Positions 9,001 to 17,658 of a stretch of DNA of 52,589 nt are shown here, piece after piece. Position 1 is the stretch's first letter. The number at the start of each line of letters is the position of its first letter. The notes under the pieces were generated by a model, which worked only from the letters and a program-made list of their open reading frames with translations, did no database searches and was not told the DNA's origin. This DNA comes from Gaetbulibacter sp. 4G1 (lineage in GTDB: Bacteria; Bacteroidota; Bacteroidia; Flavobacteriales; Flavobacteriaceae), in contig NZ_MDVN01000006.1 of NCBI RefSeq assembly GCF_002741945.1, positions 1-52,589 of the forward strand, written 5' to 3'. A program made the translations under genes and the position numbers.

Positions 9001-9269
9001 CCTTTGTTTATCTCATCAACTGCAGCTTTAAATTCTTTCCAGTTTATATAACCGTCATCATCTTTATCATATCCTTCAATAAGTTTAGAGGACACTATAC
9101 CTCTAATAAAACCACTTATTTCAGCTTCTTTTAATAGCTTAACAATTTCTTTTTTTGAAAGCTTTCCATTTCCGCTTTTATCAAAAAAATTAAAAGCATC
9201 TTCAGGAGTATCAAAATGATTGGTTATTACTATTTGAATTTTCTTAAGTATTTTCTTTTTAGAAGCCAT
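8997..9269 (-). CDS. EF-hand calcium-binding protein
   Basis: A 90-residue protein with two canonical EF-hand loops: DKSGNGKLSKKE and DKDDDGYINWKE, each with acidic or polar residues at positions 1, 3, 5, 9 and 12 and Gly at 6. The loops are flanked by predicted helices, and there is no signal peptide or membrane segment, so it should be a cytoplasmic calmodulin-like calcium buffer or sensor. The N terminus (MASKKKILKKIQI) is strongly basic. The partner is unknown. It is convergent with the small lipoprotein gene and sits downstream of the 'asparagine synthetase B'-like gene on the same strand. Confidence 0.85.
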   Translation of the reverse strand: MASKKKILKKIQIVITNHFDTPEDAFNFFDKSGNGKLSKKEIVKLLKEAEISGFIRGIVSSKLIEGYDKDDDGYINWKEFKAAVDEINKG

Positions 9270-9343
9270 AAATTAAATTTTAGATTCAAGTAGTAATTTA
9301 CAAAAATTAAATTTTACTTCTAAAAAGGTGCTGTACAAAGTAA

Positions 9344-10603
9344 TTACGTTTTCTGTTTTTTCTTTCTGGCTGCTGGAAACAACACATTATTTAAAATAAG
9401 CCGATAACCAGGTGATGTTGGATGCAAATCTAATTCGGTTTTTGCATCTCCAACTCTATGCTGGTAATCTTCAGGATCATGCCCACCATAAAAAGTAAAA
9501 AATCCTTTTCCTTTAATTCCATGAATATATTTAGCTTCCCCATTTGATTTATTTTCTCCCATCACCAATACATTAGACTTTATTTCGTCTCTTGTAAATG
9601 AAGTTGTTTGCCCCATAAAGCCTTTTACTAAAGCTGTATGATTTTGGCATAACATAGTTGGAATTGGGTCCCATTTAGCAGAAAACTCCATAAGCGAGAA
9701 ATAATCTACCGTTTTTGGTATCATTCGTTTTCTAGTCATATCGATAGAAGAAAACTCATAAATAGTTGGGCTTCTTTCCAAAGTATAATTTGTAAAAGCA
9801 AAAGTTTTATTATAATCTATTTTGTTTTGATACCCTGGTGTACTCCCATCCCCATCAAACATAGGCTCACAAATATCTATCCCTTCTGCAGATAATGCTA
9901 TATCAAAACTATCAGTTGCACTACACATGGCAAACATAAAACCTCCTCCAACTACATAGTTCCTAATTTTGAGAGCTACATCTAGTTTTTCTTCAGAAAC
10001 TTTGGCATAACCCAGTTTAATGGCTAAAGCTTCTGCATCTTTTTTTTCTTTAATATACCAGTTTGCTGCTCTATAAGCTCCATAAAATTTACCAAACTGT
10101 CCTGTGAAATCTTCGTGATGTAAATGCAACCAATCAAAAAGTAACAAACCATCGTTTAAAACTTCTTCATCATAAACTGTCTCATAAGGAATCTCAGCAT
10201 AGCTAAGCACCATAGTAACAGCATCGTCCCAAGGTTGTTTTCCGTAAGGTGTATAAACTGCAATTTTTGGAGCTTTTTCCAAAACTACAGCTTCCATATT
10301 TCGACTTGGACTACTTATGTCTTCTAATATACTTTCAGCTTTAGAATTGGAAATAACTTCAAAAGAAACACCTCGTATTTGACATTCTCGTTGAATCTCT
10401 TCTGTATCAGGCAATAAAAATGAACCGCCACGATAGTTAAGTAGCCATTTAACTTTTAACTGTTTGTCAAGAGTCCAGTAGGTTATACCATAAGCTTTTA
10501 AATGGTTTTTTTGGCTCTCTGCATCCATAGGGATAAGGATGTAGGACGCATAGGTTTTTAATCCTAAAAATATAAATAGTAATGTGATAAATATCTTTTT
10601 CAA
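9344..10603 (-). CDS. Exported 'asparagine synthetase B'-like protein
   Basis: A 419-residue protein with a signal peptide (about 1-20, ending KTYAS). Homologues in Bacteroidota carry the database label 'asparagine synthetase B', but nothing here supports that enzyme: no N-terminal Cys-2 of a class II amidotransferase, no PPi-loop ATPase motif, and the protein is exported. What is visible is a ThuA/class-I amidotransferase-like core: KIAVYTPYGKQPWDD opening a flavodoxin-like fold, DWLHLHHEDF, and GGGFMFAMCSATDSFD, where the Cys sits in a nucleophile-elbow-like turn. A second part has DLHPTSPGYRLILNN near the end. Function is unknown; an extracytoplasmic hydrolase or ligand-binding protein is my inference. 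It lies 85 nt downstream of dnaB. Confidence 0.75.
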   Translation of the reverse strand: MKKIFITLLFIFLGLKTYASYILIPMDAESQKNHLKAYGITYWTLDKQLKVKWLLNYRGGSFLLPDTEEIQRECQIRGVSFEVISNSKAESILEDISSPSRNMEAVVLEKAPKIAVYTPYGKQPWDDAVTMVLSYAEIPYETVYDEEVLNDGLLLFDWLHLHHEDFTGQFGKFYGAYRAANWYIKEKKDAEALAIKLGYAKVSEEKLDVALKIRNYVVGGGFMFAMCSATDSFDIALSAEGIDICEPMFDGDGSTPGYQNKIDYNKTFAFTNYTLERSPTIYEFSSIDMTRKRMIPKTVDYFSLMEFSAKWDPIPTMLCQNHTALVKGFMGQTTSFTRDEIKSNVLVMGENKSNGEAKYIHGIKGKGFFTFYGGHDPEDYQHRVGDAKTELDLHPTSPGYRLILNNVLFPAARKKKQKT

Positions 10604-10688
10604 TATGAGGCTAAATAAACTCTATTATTTACACCGAAAGATACTTAAAAATTTTTCCTTAAAAAACGATTTAACAGAAGATTAGTTC

Positions 10689-12230
10689 TTAAAACGGAAC
10701 ATCGTTTTCTTCATCATCATTAAAAGAACTTCCAAAAGCCTGGTCAGGGCTAGCTTTATAGTTATCAGCTTTAAATGTGTCGTCGTTTGCAGCGGCATTC
10801 ATTTTAGAATGAAACTCGAAAGGCGAATCAAAATCATCTAAATTATCGAACTTACCTAAATGCCCAACAAACTTTAAACGAATATTTTCTAAACCACCAT
10901 TACGATGTTTTGCAATAATAAACTCTGCCTGTCCTTCTGTTGGTGAGCGCTCATCATCATCCCATTCATCAATTTTATAATATTCTGGACGATAAATGAA
11001 ACTTACAATATCTGCATCTTGCTCAATCGCACCAGATTCACGCAAATCTGATAATAACGGACGTTTACTGCCTCCACGGGTCTCAACGGCACGCGATAGT
11101 TGCGATAAAGCTATTACAGGAACATTCAACTCTTTTGCCAAAGCTTTAAGGTTTCGAGAAATCATTGATATTTCTTGTTCTCTATTACCTCCATGGCTAC
11201 TTCCTCCTGTCATCAGCTGCAAATAATCAATCATGATAAGTTTTATACCATGTTGTGATGATAATCGCCTTGCTTTGGCCCGTAAATCGAAAATAGATAG
11301 TGATGGTGTATCATCAATAAACAATGGCGCTTTTTCTAACCCCTTAACTTTCACATTAAGCTGTTCCCATTCATGCTTTTCAAGTTTACCTGTACGTAAC
11401 TTTTCAGAAGATAAGCCTGTTTCACTAGAAATTAAACGAGTAATTAACTGCACCGATGCCATCTCTAAAGAGAAAAAAGCTACTGGAATATTTTGATCTA
11501 CGGCAATATTTCTTGCCATAGATAATGTTAAAGCCGTTTTACCCATACCTGGACGTGCTGCAACAATAATTAAATCGGATGGTTGCCAACCCGATGTTAA
11601 CTTATCAAGCTTATTAAAACCAGTCGGGATTCCACTAAGTCCTTCCTTATTAGAAATTTCTTCTATTTTCTTTTTAGCTTGAATAACTAAATCTTGTGCC
11701 GTTTCACTTGACTTTTTAATATTACCTTGGGTAACTTCGTACAATTTAGCTTCGGCTTTATCTAATAAATCAAAAACATCTTTGGTTTCATCGTAAGATT
11801 CTTCAATAATTTCGCTAGAAATTTTTATTAAACTACGCTGAATAAATTTTTGTAAAATAATACGGGCATGAAACTCAATATGTGCAGAAGATGATACTTT
11901 TTGAGTTAACGAAATCAAATAAAAATCACCTCCAGATAACTCAAGCTTTGAGTTTTTCTTTAATTGCGTTGAAACGGTTAATAAGTCAACTGGTTCACTG
12001 TTTTCGAATAACTGAAAAATAGCTTCAAAAATATGTTGATGTGCTTCTTTATAAAATGCTTCAGAGCTTAAAATATCTATAACCTCATCAACTCCTTTTT
12101 TATCAATCATCATTGCCCCCAATACAACCTCCTCTAAATCAAGTGCTTGAGGTGGTATTTTTCCTTTTTCAAGACTAATTATAGTACTTTTATCTACTTT
12201 ATATCCTTGAATTTGGTTAGGTTGTTTCAT
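10689..12230 (-). CDS. dnaB: Replicative DNA helicase
   Basis: Hexameric 5'-3' helicase at the replication fork. The 513 residues contain the N-terminal primase-interacting domain (about 25-130: PPQALDLEEVVLGAMM), a linker, and the RecA-like C-terminal motor with Walker A ARPGMGKTAL, Walker B LIMIDYLQLM, QLSRAVETRGGSKRPLLSDLRESG and the trailing AKHRNGG arginine segment. The N-terminal 20 residues and the acidic Asn/Asp-rich tail (about 475-513, ending DDEENDVPF) are typical of Bacteroidota DnaB. No intein or frameshift. A perfect 9-bp dyad lies 53 bp upstream of its start. Confidence 0.97.
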   Translation of the reverse strand: MKQPNQIQGYKVDKSTIISLEKGKIPPQALDLEEVVLGAMMIDKKGVDEVIDILSSEAFYKEAHQHIFEAIFQLFENSEPVDLLTVSTQLKKNSKLELSGGDFYLISLTQKVSSSAHIEFHARIILQKFIQRSLIKISSEIIEESYDETKDVFDLLDKAEAKLYEVTQGNIKKSSETAQDLVIQAKKKIEEISNKEGLSGIPTGFNKLDKLTSGWQPSDLIIVAARPGMGKTALTLSMARNIAVDQNIPVAFFSLEMASVQLITRLISSETGLSSEKLRTGKLEKHEWEQLNVKVKGLEKAPLFIDDTPSLSIFDLRAKARRLSSQHGIKLIMIDYLQLMTGGSSHGGNREQEISMISRNLKALAKELNVPVIALSQLSRAVETRGGSKRPLLSDLRESGAIEQDADIVSFIYRPEYYKIDEWDDDERSPTEGQAEFIIAKHRNGGLENIRLKFVGHLGKFDNLDDFDSPFEFHSKMNAAANDDTFKADNYKASPDQAFGSSFNDDEENDVPF

Positions 12231-12282
12231 AACTACGAAAGTAATTAAATTGCTTGTGTTTTATTAAATAAATTGAATCTGT

Positions 12283-12305
12283 ATTGTTAACCTGTCGTTA
12301 ACAAT
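12283..12305. promoter_or_regulatory. Perfect GTTAAC-containing dyad upstream of dnaB
   Basis: ATTGTTAAC (12283-12291) and GTTAACAAT (12297-12305) are perfect 9-bp inverted repeats around CTGTC. They lie in the 169-bp gap between the dnaB start and the accA terminator. There is no T-run, and the position is upstream of dnaB, so an operator or protein-binding site is more likely than a terminator. The binding protein is unknown. A near-consensus -7 box (TACTTTCG on the minus strand) lies close to the dnaB ATG. Confidence 0.45.
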
Positions 12306-12343
12306 TTAACTGTTAATAACTTACAAATATTGTCAATAACCAT

Positions 12344-12376
12344 AAAAAAAATCTGAAGTAATGAACTCCAGATTTT
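12344..12376 (-). terminator. Intrinsic terminator of accA
   Basis: 12348-12359 pairs with 12365-12376 over 12 positions with one mismatch, loop AATGA. Read on the minus strand the stem is followed by a run of Ts (the A-run at 12344-12350), as expected for termination after accA. Confidence 0.85.
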
Positions 12377-12399
12377 ACTATGCTATGATTTTTAAAGGG

Positions 12400-13353
12400 T
12401 TATCCTTTATAAACTCCCATCTGAGCATATTTATCCATACGCTGAGATACCAAATCTTTTGGTGATAAGTTTTTAAGTGCTTCAAAAGTTTTTAAAATAG
12501 CGGTACTAACCGAAGTAAAAGTTTTCTCTCTATCTCTATGAGCTCCACCTAGTGGTTCCTTAATAATTTCGTCAACAATCTTTAATTTTTTCATATCTGA
12601 TGCAGTAAGCTTTAATGCCTCAGCAGCAGTTTCTTTATGTTCCCAACTGCGCCAAAGAATAGAAGAGCATGATTCTGGAGATATTACTGAATACCATGTG
12701 TTTTCTAACATAAGCACCTTATCTCCAACTCCTATACCTAATGCTCCACCAGAAGCTCCTTCTCCAACAACAATAGTTATAATTGGAACTTTTAAACGAG
12801 TCATTTCTAAAATATTTCTAGCAATAGCTTCCCCTTGCCCGCGTTCTTCAGCTTCTAACCCTGGATAAGCTCCAGGAGTATCTAAAAGCGTTACCACTGG
12901 AATTCCAAATTTTTCAGCAGATTTCATTAAGCGTAATGCTTTACGATATCCTTCTGGGTTTGCCATTCCAAAATTACGGTATTGGCGTGTTTTTGTATTG
13001 AATCCTTTCTGCTGGCCAATAAACATAAAGCTTTGGTTTCCTATTTTACCTAAACCTCCTATCATGGCTTTATCATCTTTAAAGCTTCTATCTCCATGAA
13101 GCTCTAAAAATGTATTTCCACAAATGGCATTTATATAATCTAAGGTGTACGGCCTATTAGGGTGACGTGATAACTGCACGCGTTGCCAAGGCGTAATATT
13201 TTTATAAATGTCTTTTTGGGTAGCTTTTAGTTTCTTTTCTATTTGCGCACAAGTTTCGGTTACATCAACTTCACTTTCTTCTCCAATTACTTTACATTTT
13301 TGTAACTGATCTTCTAGATCTTTTATTGGTAGTTCAAATTCTAAGTACTCCAT
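12400..13353 (-). CDS. accA: Acetyl-CoA carboxylase carboxyltransferase subunit alpha
   Basis: Alpha subunit of the carboxyltransferase that moves CO2 from biotin to acetyl-CoA, the first committed step of fatty acid synthesis; it works as an alpha2-beta2 complex with AccD. The 317 residues are full length. Visible family markers are the helical N terminus ([14 protein letters not shown]), the crotonase-fold core with [37 protein letters not shown] and [15 protein letters not shown] (oxyanion region), and the C-terminal [12 protein letters not shown] segment. It is closed by its own terminator and separated by 97 bp from the next gene, so it is probably a single-gene unit. AccD is not in the window. 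Confidence 0.97.
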   Translation of the reverse strand: MEYLEFELPIKDLEDQLQKCKVIGEESEVDVTETCAQIEKKLKATQKDIYKNITPWQRVQLSRHPNRPYTLDYINAICGNTFLELHGDRSFKDDKAMIGGLGKIGNQSFMFIGQQKGFNTKTRQYRNFGMANPEGYRKALRLMKSAEKFGIPVVTLLDTPGAYPGLEAEERGQGEAIARNILEMTRLKVPIITIVVGEGASGGALGIGVGDKVLMLENTWYSVISPESCSSILWRSWEHKETAAEALKLTASDMKKLKIVDEIIKEPLGGAHRDREKTFTSVSTAILKTFEALKNLSPKDLVSQRMDKYAQMGVYKG

Positions 13354-13450
13354 AAGAATTTTAGTTTCATTTTAGTTAGCGTACAAAATTACATATTTTA
13401 TTTTGTTTTAAAATTAGAAACAAAACGAAATAAAATTAATTCTTAATAAA

Positions 13451-14350
13451 TCAATCTGTCTGTTTGCTTTTTAATGTTCTAATATTTTTTAAAATAGCAT
13501 TCAACATTACTGTTGCTATAATAATAATTGCACCATAATAAAATTCTGGTGTCATTTTCTCTTTCTCAGGAAAAACTAATATCGCCAATAAAATACCGTA
13601 AATAGGTTCCAAGTTATAGGTTAAAATTACTGTATATGGGCTAATAAGTTTCATGACATAAACTGATGCGATAAAAGCATAAGCAGTACAAATTGAAGCC
13701 AAAATAAAAAGGTAACCAAAATCTGAAGGTATAAGATTAAAAAAATCAACAGAAAATCCACTACCAAATAGTTGTATATAAATAGATATAAATATTACTC
13801 CACTAATAAATTCATAGAATGAAATAACTGTAGCTGTATGTTGTTTTAAAAAATCGCCATTTAGTACTGCAAATAATGATGAAAGAAACGCAGATGTTAT
13901 CCCTAAAATTATACCATTTAAATATTTAATTTCACTTTGAGTGATTACAAAAACGCCTATTATTACTATAATTCCGAATAGAATTTCGTACCAAACAACT
14001 GCTCTTCTATATATAATAGGCTCTATGAAAGATGCAAAAAAAGCACCTGTTGAAAACATAGCTAGCGTAATTGAAATGTTTGACTCGTCAATAGCTCCAA
14101 AAAACGTAATCCAATGCAAGGCAATTATGATTCCTGCAAACGAAAATTTGACAATTGATTTTATAGAAACTCTTAATTTAACCTTTGCTATTTTAATATA
14201 AACTAACATTAAAATGGAAGCCATTACCATTCTAAACCAAACTAGAGGAATTGCACTTATAGTAATTAATTCGCCTAATACACCGGTAAAACCTGCAATA
14301 AAAACTAAAAAATGAAGATGAAAATAATTTTGGAGTTTAGCGTTTGGCAT
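13451..14350 (-). CDS. EamA/DMT-superfamily transporter
   Basis: A 299-residue polytopic inner-membrane protein with about ten predicted transmembrane helices in two homologous halves, the layout of the drug/metabolite transporter (EamA) superfamily. Typical features are the N-terminal FIAGFTGVLGELITI, the WITFFGAIDESNISITLAMF segment of the first half and the second-half EPIYGILLAILVFPEKEKM. Substrate is not predictable; relatives export amino acids, nucleobases or other metabolites. The first 14 bp overlap the end of the LptG-type permease gene, so it is translated as part of the tgt-permease-eamA operon. Confidence 0.88.
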   Translation of the reverse strand: MPNAKLQNYFHLHFLVFIAGFTGVLGELITISAIPLVWFRMVMASILMLVYIKIAKVKLRVSIKSIVKFSFAGIIIALHWITFFGAIDESNISITLAMFSTGAFFASFIEPIIYRRAVVWYEILFGIIVIIGVFVITQSEIKYLNGIILGITSAFLSSLFAVLNGDFLKQHTATVISFYEFISGVIFISIYIQLFGSGFSVDFFNLIPSDFGYLFILASICTAYAFIASVYVMKLISPYTVILTYNLEPIYGILLAILVFPEKEKMTPEFYYGAIIIIATVMLNAILKNIRTLKSKQTD

Positions 14351-15413
14351 TACGTAAAAGATATGCTGCTAAAATACCAAAAATGATATTAGGAAACCAT
14401 ACAGCAACTAAGGGTGAAAAGTCTGACTGTTCTGCCATAACCCCAAAAATTTTATCAAAAAACACAAAAACCATTGCTATACATATACCTACGGCTAAAT
14501 TAACTCCCATACCGCCACGCCTTTTTATTGACGATACTGCAACAGCAATAATAGTTAAAATAAATACTGAAACTGGTAAGCTCCATTTTCTATAAAGTAC
14601 TAGCTGATAACGCCCTATATTTGATGAACCTCGCTTTTCTTCTTTATCAATAAAATCTCTTAACTCTTTGTAAGGCAGAGTTTCTGCTATGTAAATAACA
14701 GGTGTTAAATCTTCAATATCAAAAGCAAATAATGTATCTTTTATTGGAGCTCTTTCAATAATATCATCAAATTCACCAATAGTGCGTTTTACATAATTTC
14801 TTAATTGGTAAGTTGAGTCTTTTTCTACATACTTAATACTAGTTGCATTTATTTTGTGCGTTAGTTTATTTTCTTCAATATGCTCTAAAGTAAAATTACT
14901 ACCTGTTTTGTTTTTAAGATTGAAGCTACTTACATAAATAAAGTCGTTATCATTTATCTGTCTAAAAACATTTGTATTTTCTGCTACCGGTCTACCTCTA
15001 TTTAAATATTTATATTTAAAATCGTTAAAACCTTGACTGGCTTTTGGTGTCAAATACAAACCTAGAACCAATGAAAAAATCGCAATCGCAGTTGCTCCAA
15101 TTAAATATGGTTTTAAAAACCTTGTAAAAGATACACCAGAGCTTAAAAACGCAACAATCTCAGTGTTGTTAGCCAGTTTAGAAGTAAACCAAATTACTGA
15201 TATAAATAAAAATAGCGGAAATAATAAATAAGTAAAATAGATTGTAAAATCTAATAAGTACACCATTACTGCATTAAAAGGCACTTCGTTTTCTAGAATC
15301 TTTCCAATTTTTTCAGCTAAATGCACTGTTATCATAATTGGAATAAACAATAATAACAACATAAAAAATGTAACCAAATAACGCTTCAGTATGTACCAAT
15401 CTAATATTTTCAT
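14337..15413 (-). CDS. LptF/LptG family permease (YjgP/YjgQ)
   Basis: A 358-residue membrane protein of the LptF/LptG family, which together with LptB extracts lipopolysaccharide from the inner membrane for transport to the outer membrane. The family pattern is visible: the start KILDWYILKRYLVTFF, three helices in about residues 12-125, a periplasmic beta-jellyroll in about 130-270, and three C-terminal helices from about 275. The N terminus resembles LptG more than LptF, but I do not assign the symbol. It follows tgt by 5 nt and overlaps the transporter gene. The pairing of tgt with this permease is common in Bacteroidota. Confidence 0.9.
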   Translation of the reverse strand: MKILDWYILKRYLVTFFMLLLLFIPIMITVHLAEKIGKILENEVPFNAVMVYLLDFTIYFTYLLFPLFLFISVIWFTSKLANNTEIVAFLSSGVSFTRFLKPYLIGATAIAIFSLVLGLYLTPKASQGFNDFKYKYLNRGRPVAENTNVFRQINDNDFIYVSSFNLKNKTGSNFTLEHIEENKLTHKINATSIKYVEKDSTYQLRNYVKRTIGEFDDIIERAPIKDTLFAFDIEDLTPVIYIAETLPYKELRDFIDKEEKRGSSNIGRYQLVLYRKWSLPVSVFILTIIAVAVSSIKRRGGMGVNLAVGICIAMVFVFFDKIFGVMAEQSDFSPLVAVWFPNIIFGILAAYLLRNAKR

Positions 15414-15418
15414 TTATA

Positions 15419-16549
15419 TTATAAGCGGTTATTCATTTGTTTTACCATTTTATCTTTCCAAATTCCAAAATCTCCTGCTAATATATGTTTTCTTGCTTCT
15501 CGAACCAACCATAAATAAAACCCTAAATTATGAATTGTAGCTATTTGCTTCCCTAACAACTCATTAACAGTAAATAAATGTCTTAAATATGCTTTGCTAT
15601 ATTCTGTATCTACAAATGTAATTCCCATTTCATCTATTGGAGAAAAATCGTCAGCCCATTTTAAATTTTTAATATTTATGGTACCATGCGCCGTAAACAA
15701 CATCCCATTTCTTGCATTACGTGTAGGCATAACACAATCAAACATGTCTACACCTAACGCTATATTTTCTAAAATATTGATTGGTGTACCAACCCCCATT
15801 AAATACCTTGGCTTGTCTTCAGGCAAAATGCTACAAACCACATCAGTCATTGCATACATTTCTTCTGCTGGTTCTCCAACAGATAATCCTCCAATAGCAT
15901 TACCTACAGCACCAGAATTAGCAATATACTCAGCCGATTGCATACGTAAATCTTTATATGTACTACCTTGAACAATAGGAAAAAATGCTTGGCTATAATC
16001 GTATTTTAAAGGCGTCTTTTCTAAATGATTAATACAACGGTCTAACCAACGATGTGTCATATGCATAGATCGTTTTGCATAATTGTAATCGCAAGGATAT
16101 GGTGTACATTCATCAAAAGCCATAATAATGTCAGCGCCTATGGTACGTTGAATTTCCATTACATTTTCTGGTGTGAATGTATGATAACTCCCGTCAATAT
16201 GACTTTTAAACTTTACGCCTTCTTCCTTAATTTTTCTATTAGCAGATAAAGAGTATACTTGATAACCACCCGAATCGGTTAAAATACTTCTATCCCAATT
16301 CATAAACTTGTGTAATCCACCTGCTTTTTCAAGAATATGGGTTTGGGGACGTAAATACAAATGGTAGGTATTACCAAGAATTATATCTGGGTTAATTTCC
16401 TCTTTCAACTCGCGTTGGTGCACGCCTTTTACAGTAGCTACAGTACCAACTGGCATAAAAATAGGTGTTTCAATAACACCATGATCTGTTGTAACTTCTC
16501 CTGCTCTAGCTTTACTTTGCGAGTCTTTGGCTTTTAATTCAAATGTCAT
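15419..16549 (-). CDS. tgt: Queuine tRNA-ribosyltransferase
   Basis: Tgt exchanges the guanine at position 34 of GUN-anticodon tRNAs for preQ1. The reading frame is open well upstream, but homology begins at MTFELKAKDSQSKARAG, so I start at the ATG at 16549, giving 376 residues, the family length. Markers are TPIFMPVGTVATVKG, the catalytic Asp in LTDSGGYQVYSL, IIMAFDECTPYP and the second Asp in GVDMFDCVMPTRNARNG. The C-terminal Cys3His zinc site usual in Tgt is not obvious: the region is NIKNLKWADDFSPID and TVNELLGKQIATIHNLGFY, which lacks the normal Cys cluster; this occurs in Bacteroidota enzymes. A TATCTTTG box on the minus strand (16570-16577) is the likely promoter. Confidence 0.96.
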   Translation of the reverse strand: MTFELKAKDSQSKARAGEVTTDHGVIETPIFMPVGTVATVKGVHQRELKEEINPDIILGNTYHLYLRPQTHILEKAGGLHKFMNWDRSILTDSGGYQVYSLSANRKIKEEGVKFKSHIDGSYHTFTPENVMEIQRTIGADIIMAFDECTPYPCDYNYAKRSMHMTHRWLDRCINHLEKTPLKYDYSQAFFPIVQGSTYKDLRMQSAEYIANSGAVGNAIGGLSVGEPAEEMYAMTDVVCSILPEDKPRYLMGVGTPINILENIALGVDMFDCVMPTRNARNGMLFTAHGTINIKNLKWADDFSPIDEMGITFVDTEYSKAYLRHLFTVNELLGKQIATIHNLGFYLWLVREARKHILAGDFGIWKDKMVKQMNNRL

Positions 16550-16569
16550 AATCAAAAATCTGTCGTCGG

Positions 16570-16577
16570 CAAAGATA
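16570..16577 (-). promoter_or_regulatory. Likely -7 promoter box of the tgt operon
   Basis: Read on the minus strand this is TATCTTTG, a perfect TAnnTTTG match, about 20 bp before the tgt ATG. A minus-strand TTG at 16594-16596 lies 16 bp further up, slightly short of the usual spacing. Confidence 0.55.
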
Positions 16578-16736
16578 ATTAACAAAACGGCTTCAACTCT
16601 TAAACATTTAATAAATTTTACACCTATAAAGCACCATTTCCGAAGAGTAAAAATGTTATTTATAGTGAATTTTAAAATAAATTTTTCAATTGTTAGCAAA
16701 TCATCATGTTTCGTTAATAAATGCATCATTTCAATT

Positions 16737-16766
16737 TTGCTAAGGCTATTTAAAAGATTATTTTTA
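16737..16766 (+). promoter_or_regulatory. Likely promoter of the split transketolase genes
   Basis: A TTG at 16737-16739 and TATTTTTA at 16759-16766 are 19 bp apart, the Bacteroidota arrangement with only the last base of the -7 box differing. The ATG follows 28 nt downstream. The 244-bp gap between divergent tgt and this gene holds no other gene. Confidence 0.5.
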
Positions 16767-16793
16767 CCGCGCAAAAAAACTAATAATTTAAAC

Positions 16794-17639
16794 ATGCCAA
16801 ACACACAACAATTAGAAGATTTAACAACACAAGTTCGTAGAGATATTTTGCGAATGGTACATAAGGTAAATTCTGGTCATCCAGGAGGTTCATTAGGATG
16901 TGCTGAATTTTTTGTAGCACTTTATAGTGAAATTATGGATAGAAAAGATCATTTTGACATGGATGGCATAGGTGAAGACCTTTTCTTTTTATCTAACGGG
17001 CATATCTCACCAGTTTACTATAGTGTGTTAGCTCGAACCGGTTATTTTTCAGTAGATGAATTAAATACGTTTCGATTAATTAATTCGCGTTTACAAGGGC
17101 ATCCTACTACCCATGAAGGATTAGAAGGTATTCGCATAGCTTCTGGATCTTTAGGTCAAGGTATGAGTGTTGCTTTAGGAGCTGCTGAAGCTAAAAAACT
17201 AAATGGCGATACTCATTTAGTATATTCTTTACATGGTGATGGCGAATTACAAGAAGGACAGAATTGGGAAGCTATTATGTATGCATCTGCAAAGAACGTT
17301 GATAACCTAATTGCTACTATTGATTTAAACGGAAAGCAAATTGATGGTGCTACTGACGATGTTTTGCCAATGGGAAGCATTAAAGCTAAATTTGAGGCCT
17401 TTGGTTGGACAGTAATTGAAATTGAAGAAGGAAATAACATAGAAGCTGTTTTAAAGGGAATGGCTGAAGCAAAGGCTGAAACTGGAAAAGGGAAACCTGT
17501 ATGTGTTTTACTAACAACAATGATGGGTAATGGTATTGATTTTATGATGCACACTCATGCGTGGCATGGTAAAGCTCCTAACGATGAACAATTGGCAATT
17601 GGACTAGCACAAAACCCAGAAACTTTAGGAGATTATTAA
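16794..17639 (+). CDS. Transketolase, N-terminal (ThDP pyrophosphate) subunit
   Basis: N-terminal half of a split transketolase that moves two-carbon ketol units in the non-oxidative pentose phosphate pathway. It has the thiamine diphosphate/Mg motif [13 protein letters not shown], with substrate and cofactor His residues in [36 protein letters not shown] and [11 protein letters not shown]. The frame is open far upstream, but conservation begins at [17 protein letters not shown], so I start at the ATG at 16794; 281 residues is normal for this half. Its partner begins 19 nt downstream, and the two are surely co-translated. Split transketolases are common in Bacteroidota and also occur in Archaea and Firmicutes; DXPS is less likely on the motifs seen. 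Confidence 0.94.
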   Translation: MPNTQQLEDLTTQVRRDILRMVHKVNSGHPGGSLGCAEFFVALYSEIMDRKDHFDMDGIGEDLFFLSNGHISPVYYSVLARTGYFSVDELNTFRLINSRLQGHPTTHEGLEGIRIASGSLGQGMSVALGAAEAKKLNGDTHLVYSLHGDGELQEGQNWEAIMYASAKNVDNLIATIDLNGKQIDGATDDVLPMGSIKAKFEAFGWTVIEIEEGNNIEAVLKGMAEAKAETGKGKPVCVLLTTMMGNGIDFMMHTHAWHGKAPNDEQLAIGLAQNPETLGDY

Positions 17640-17658
17640 CCATCAATCAAAAGAAAAA

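Noticed and set aside
16527-16793. N-terminal extension of 89 residues on the transketolase N subunit.
   Set aside because: It overlaps tgt in antisense and has no similarity to transketolase; the ATG at 16794 fits family length.
16550-16804. N-terminal extension of 85 residues on Tgt.
   Set aside because: Hydrophobic, Cys/Phe-rich and without family match; it covers the divergent promoter region.
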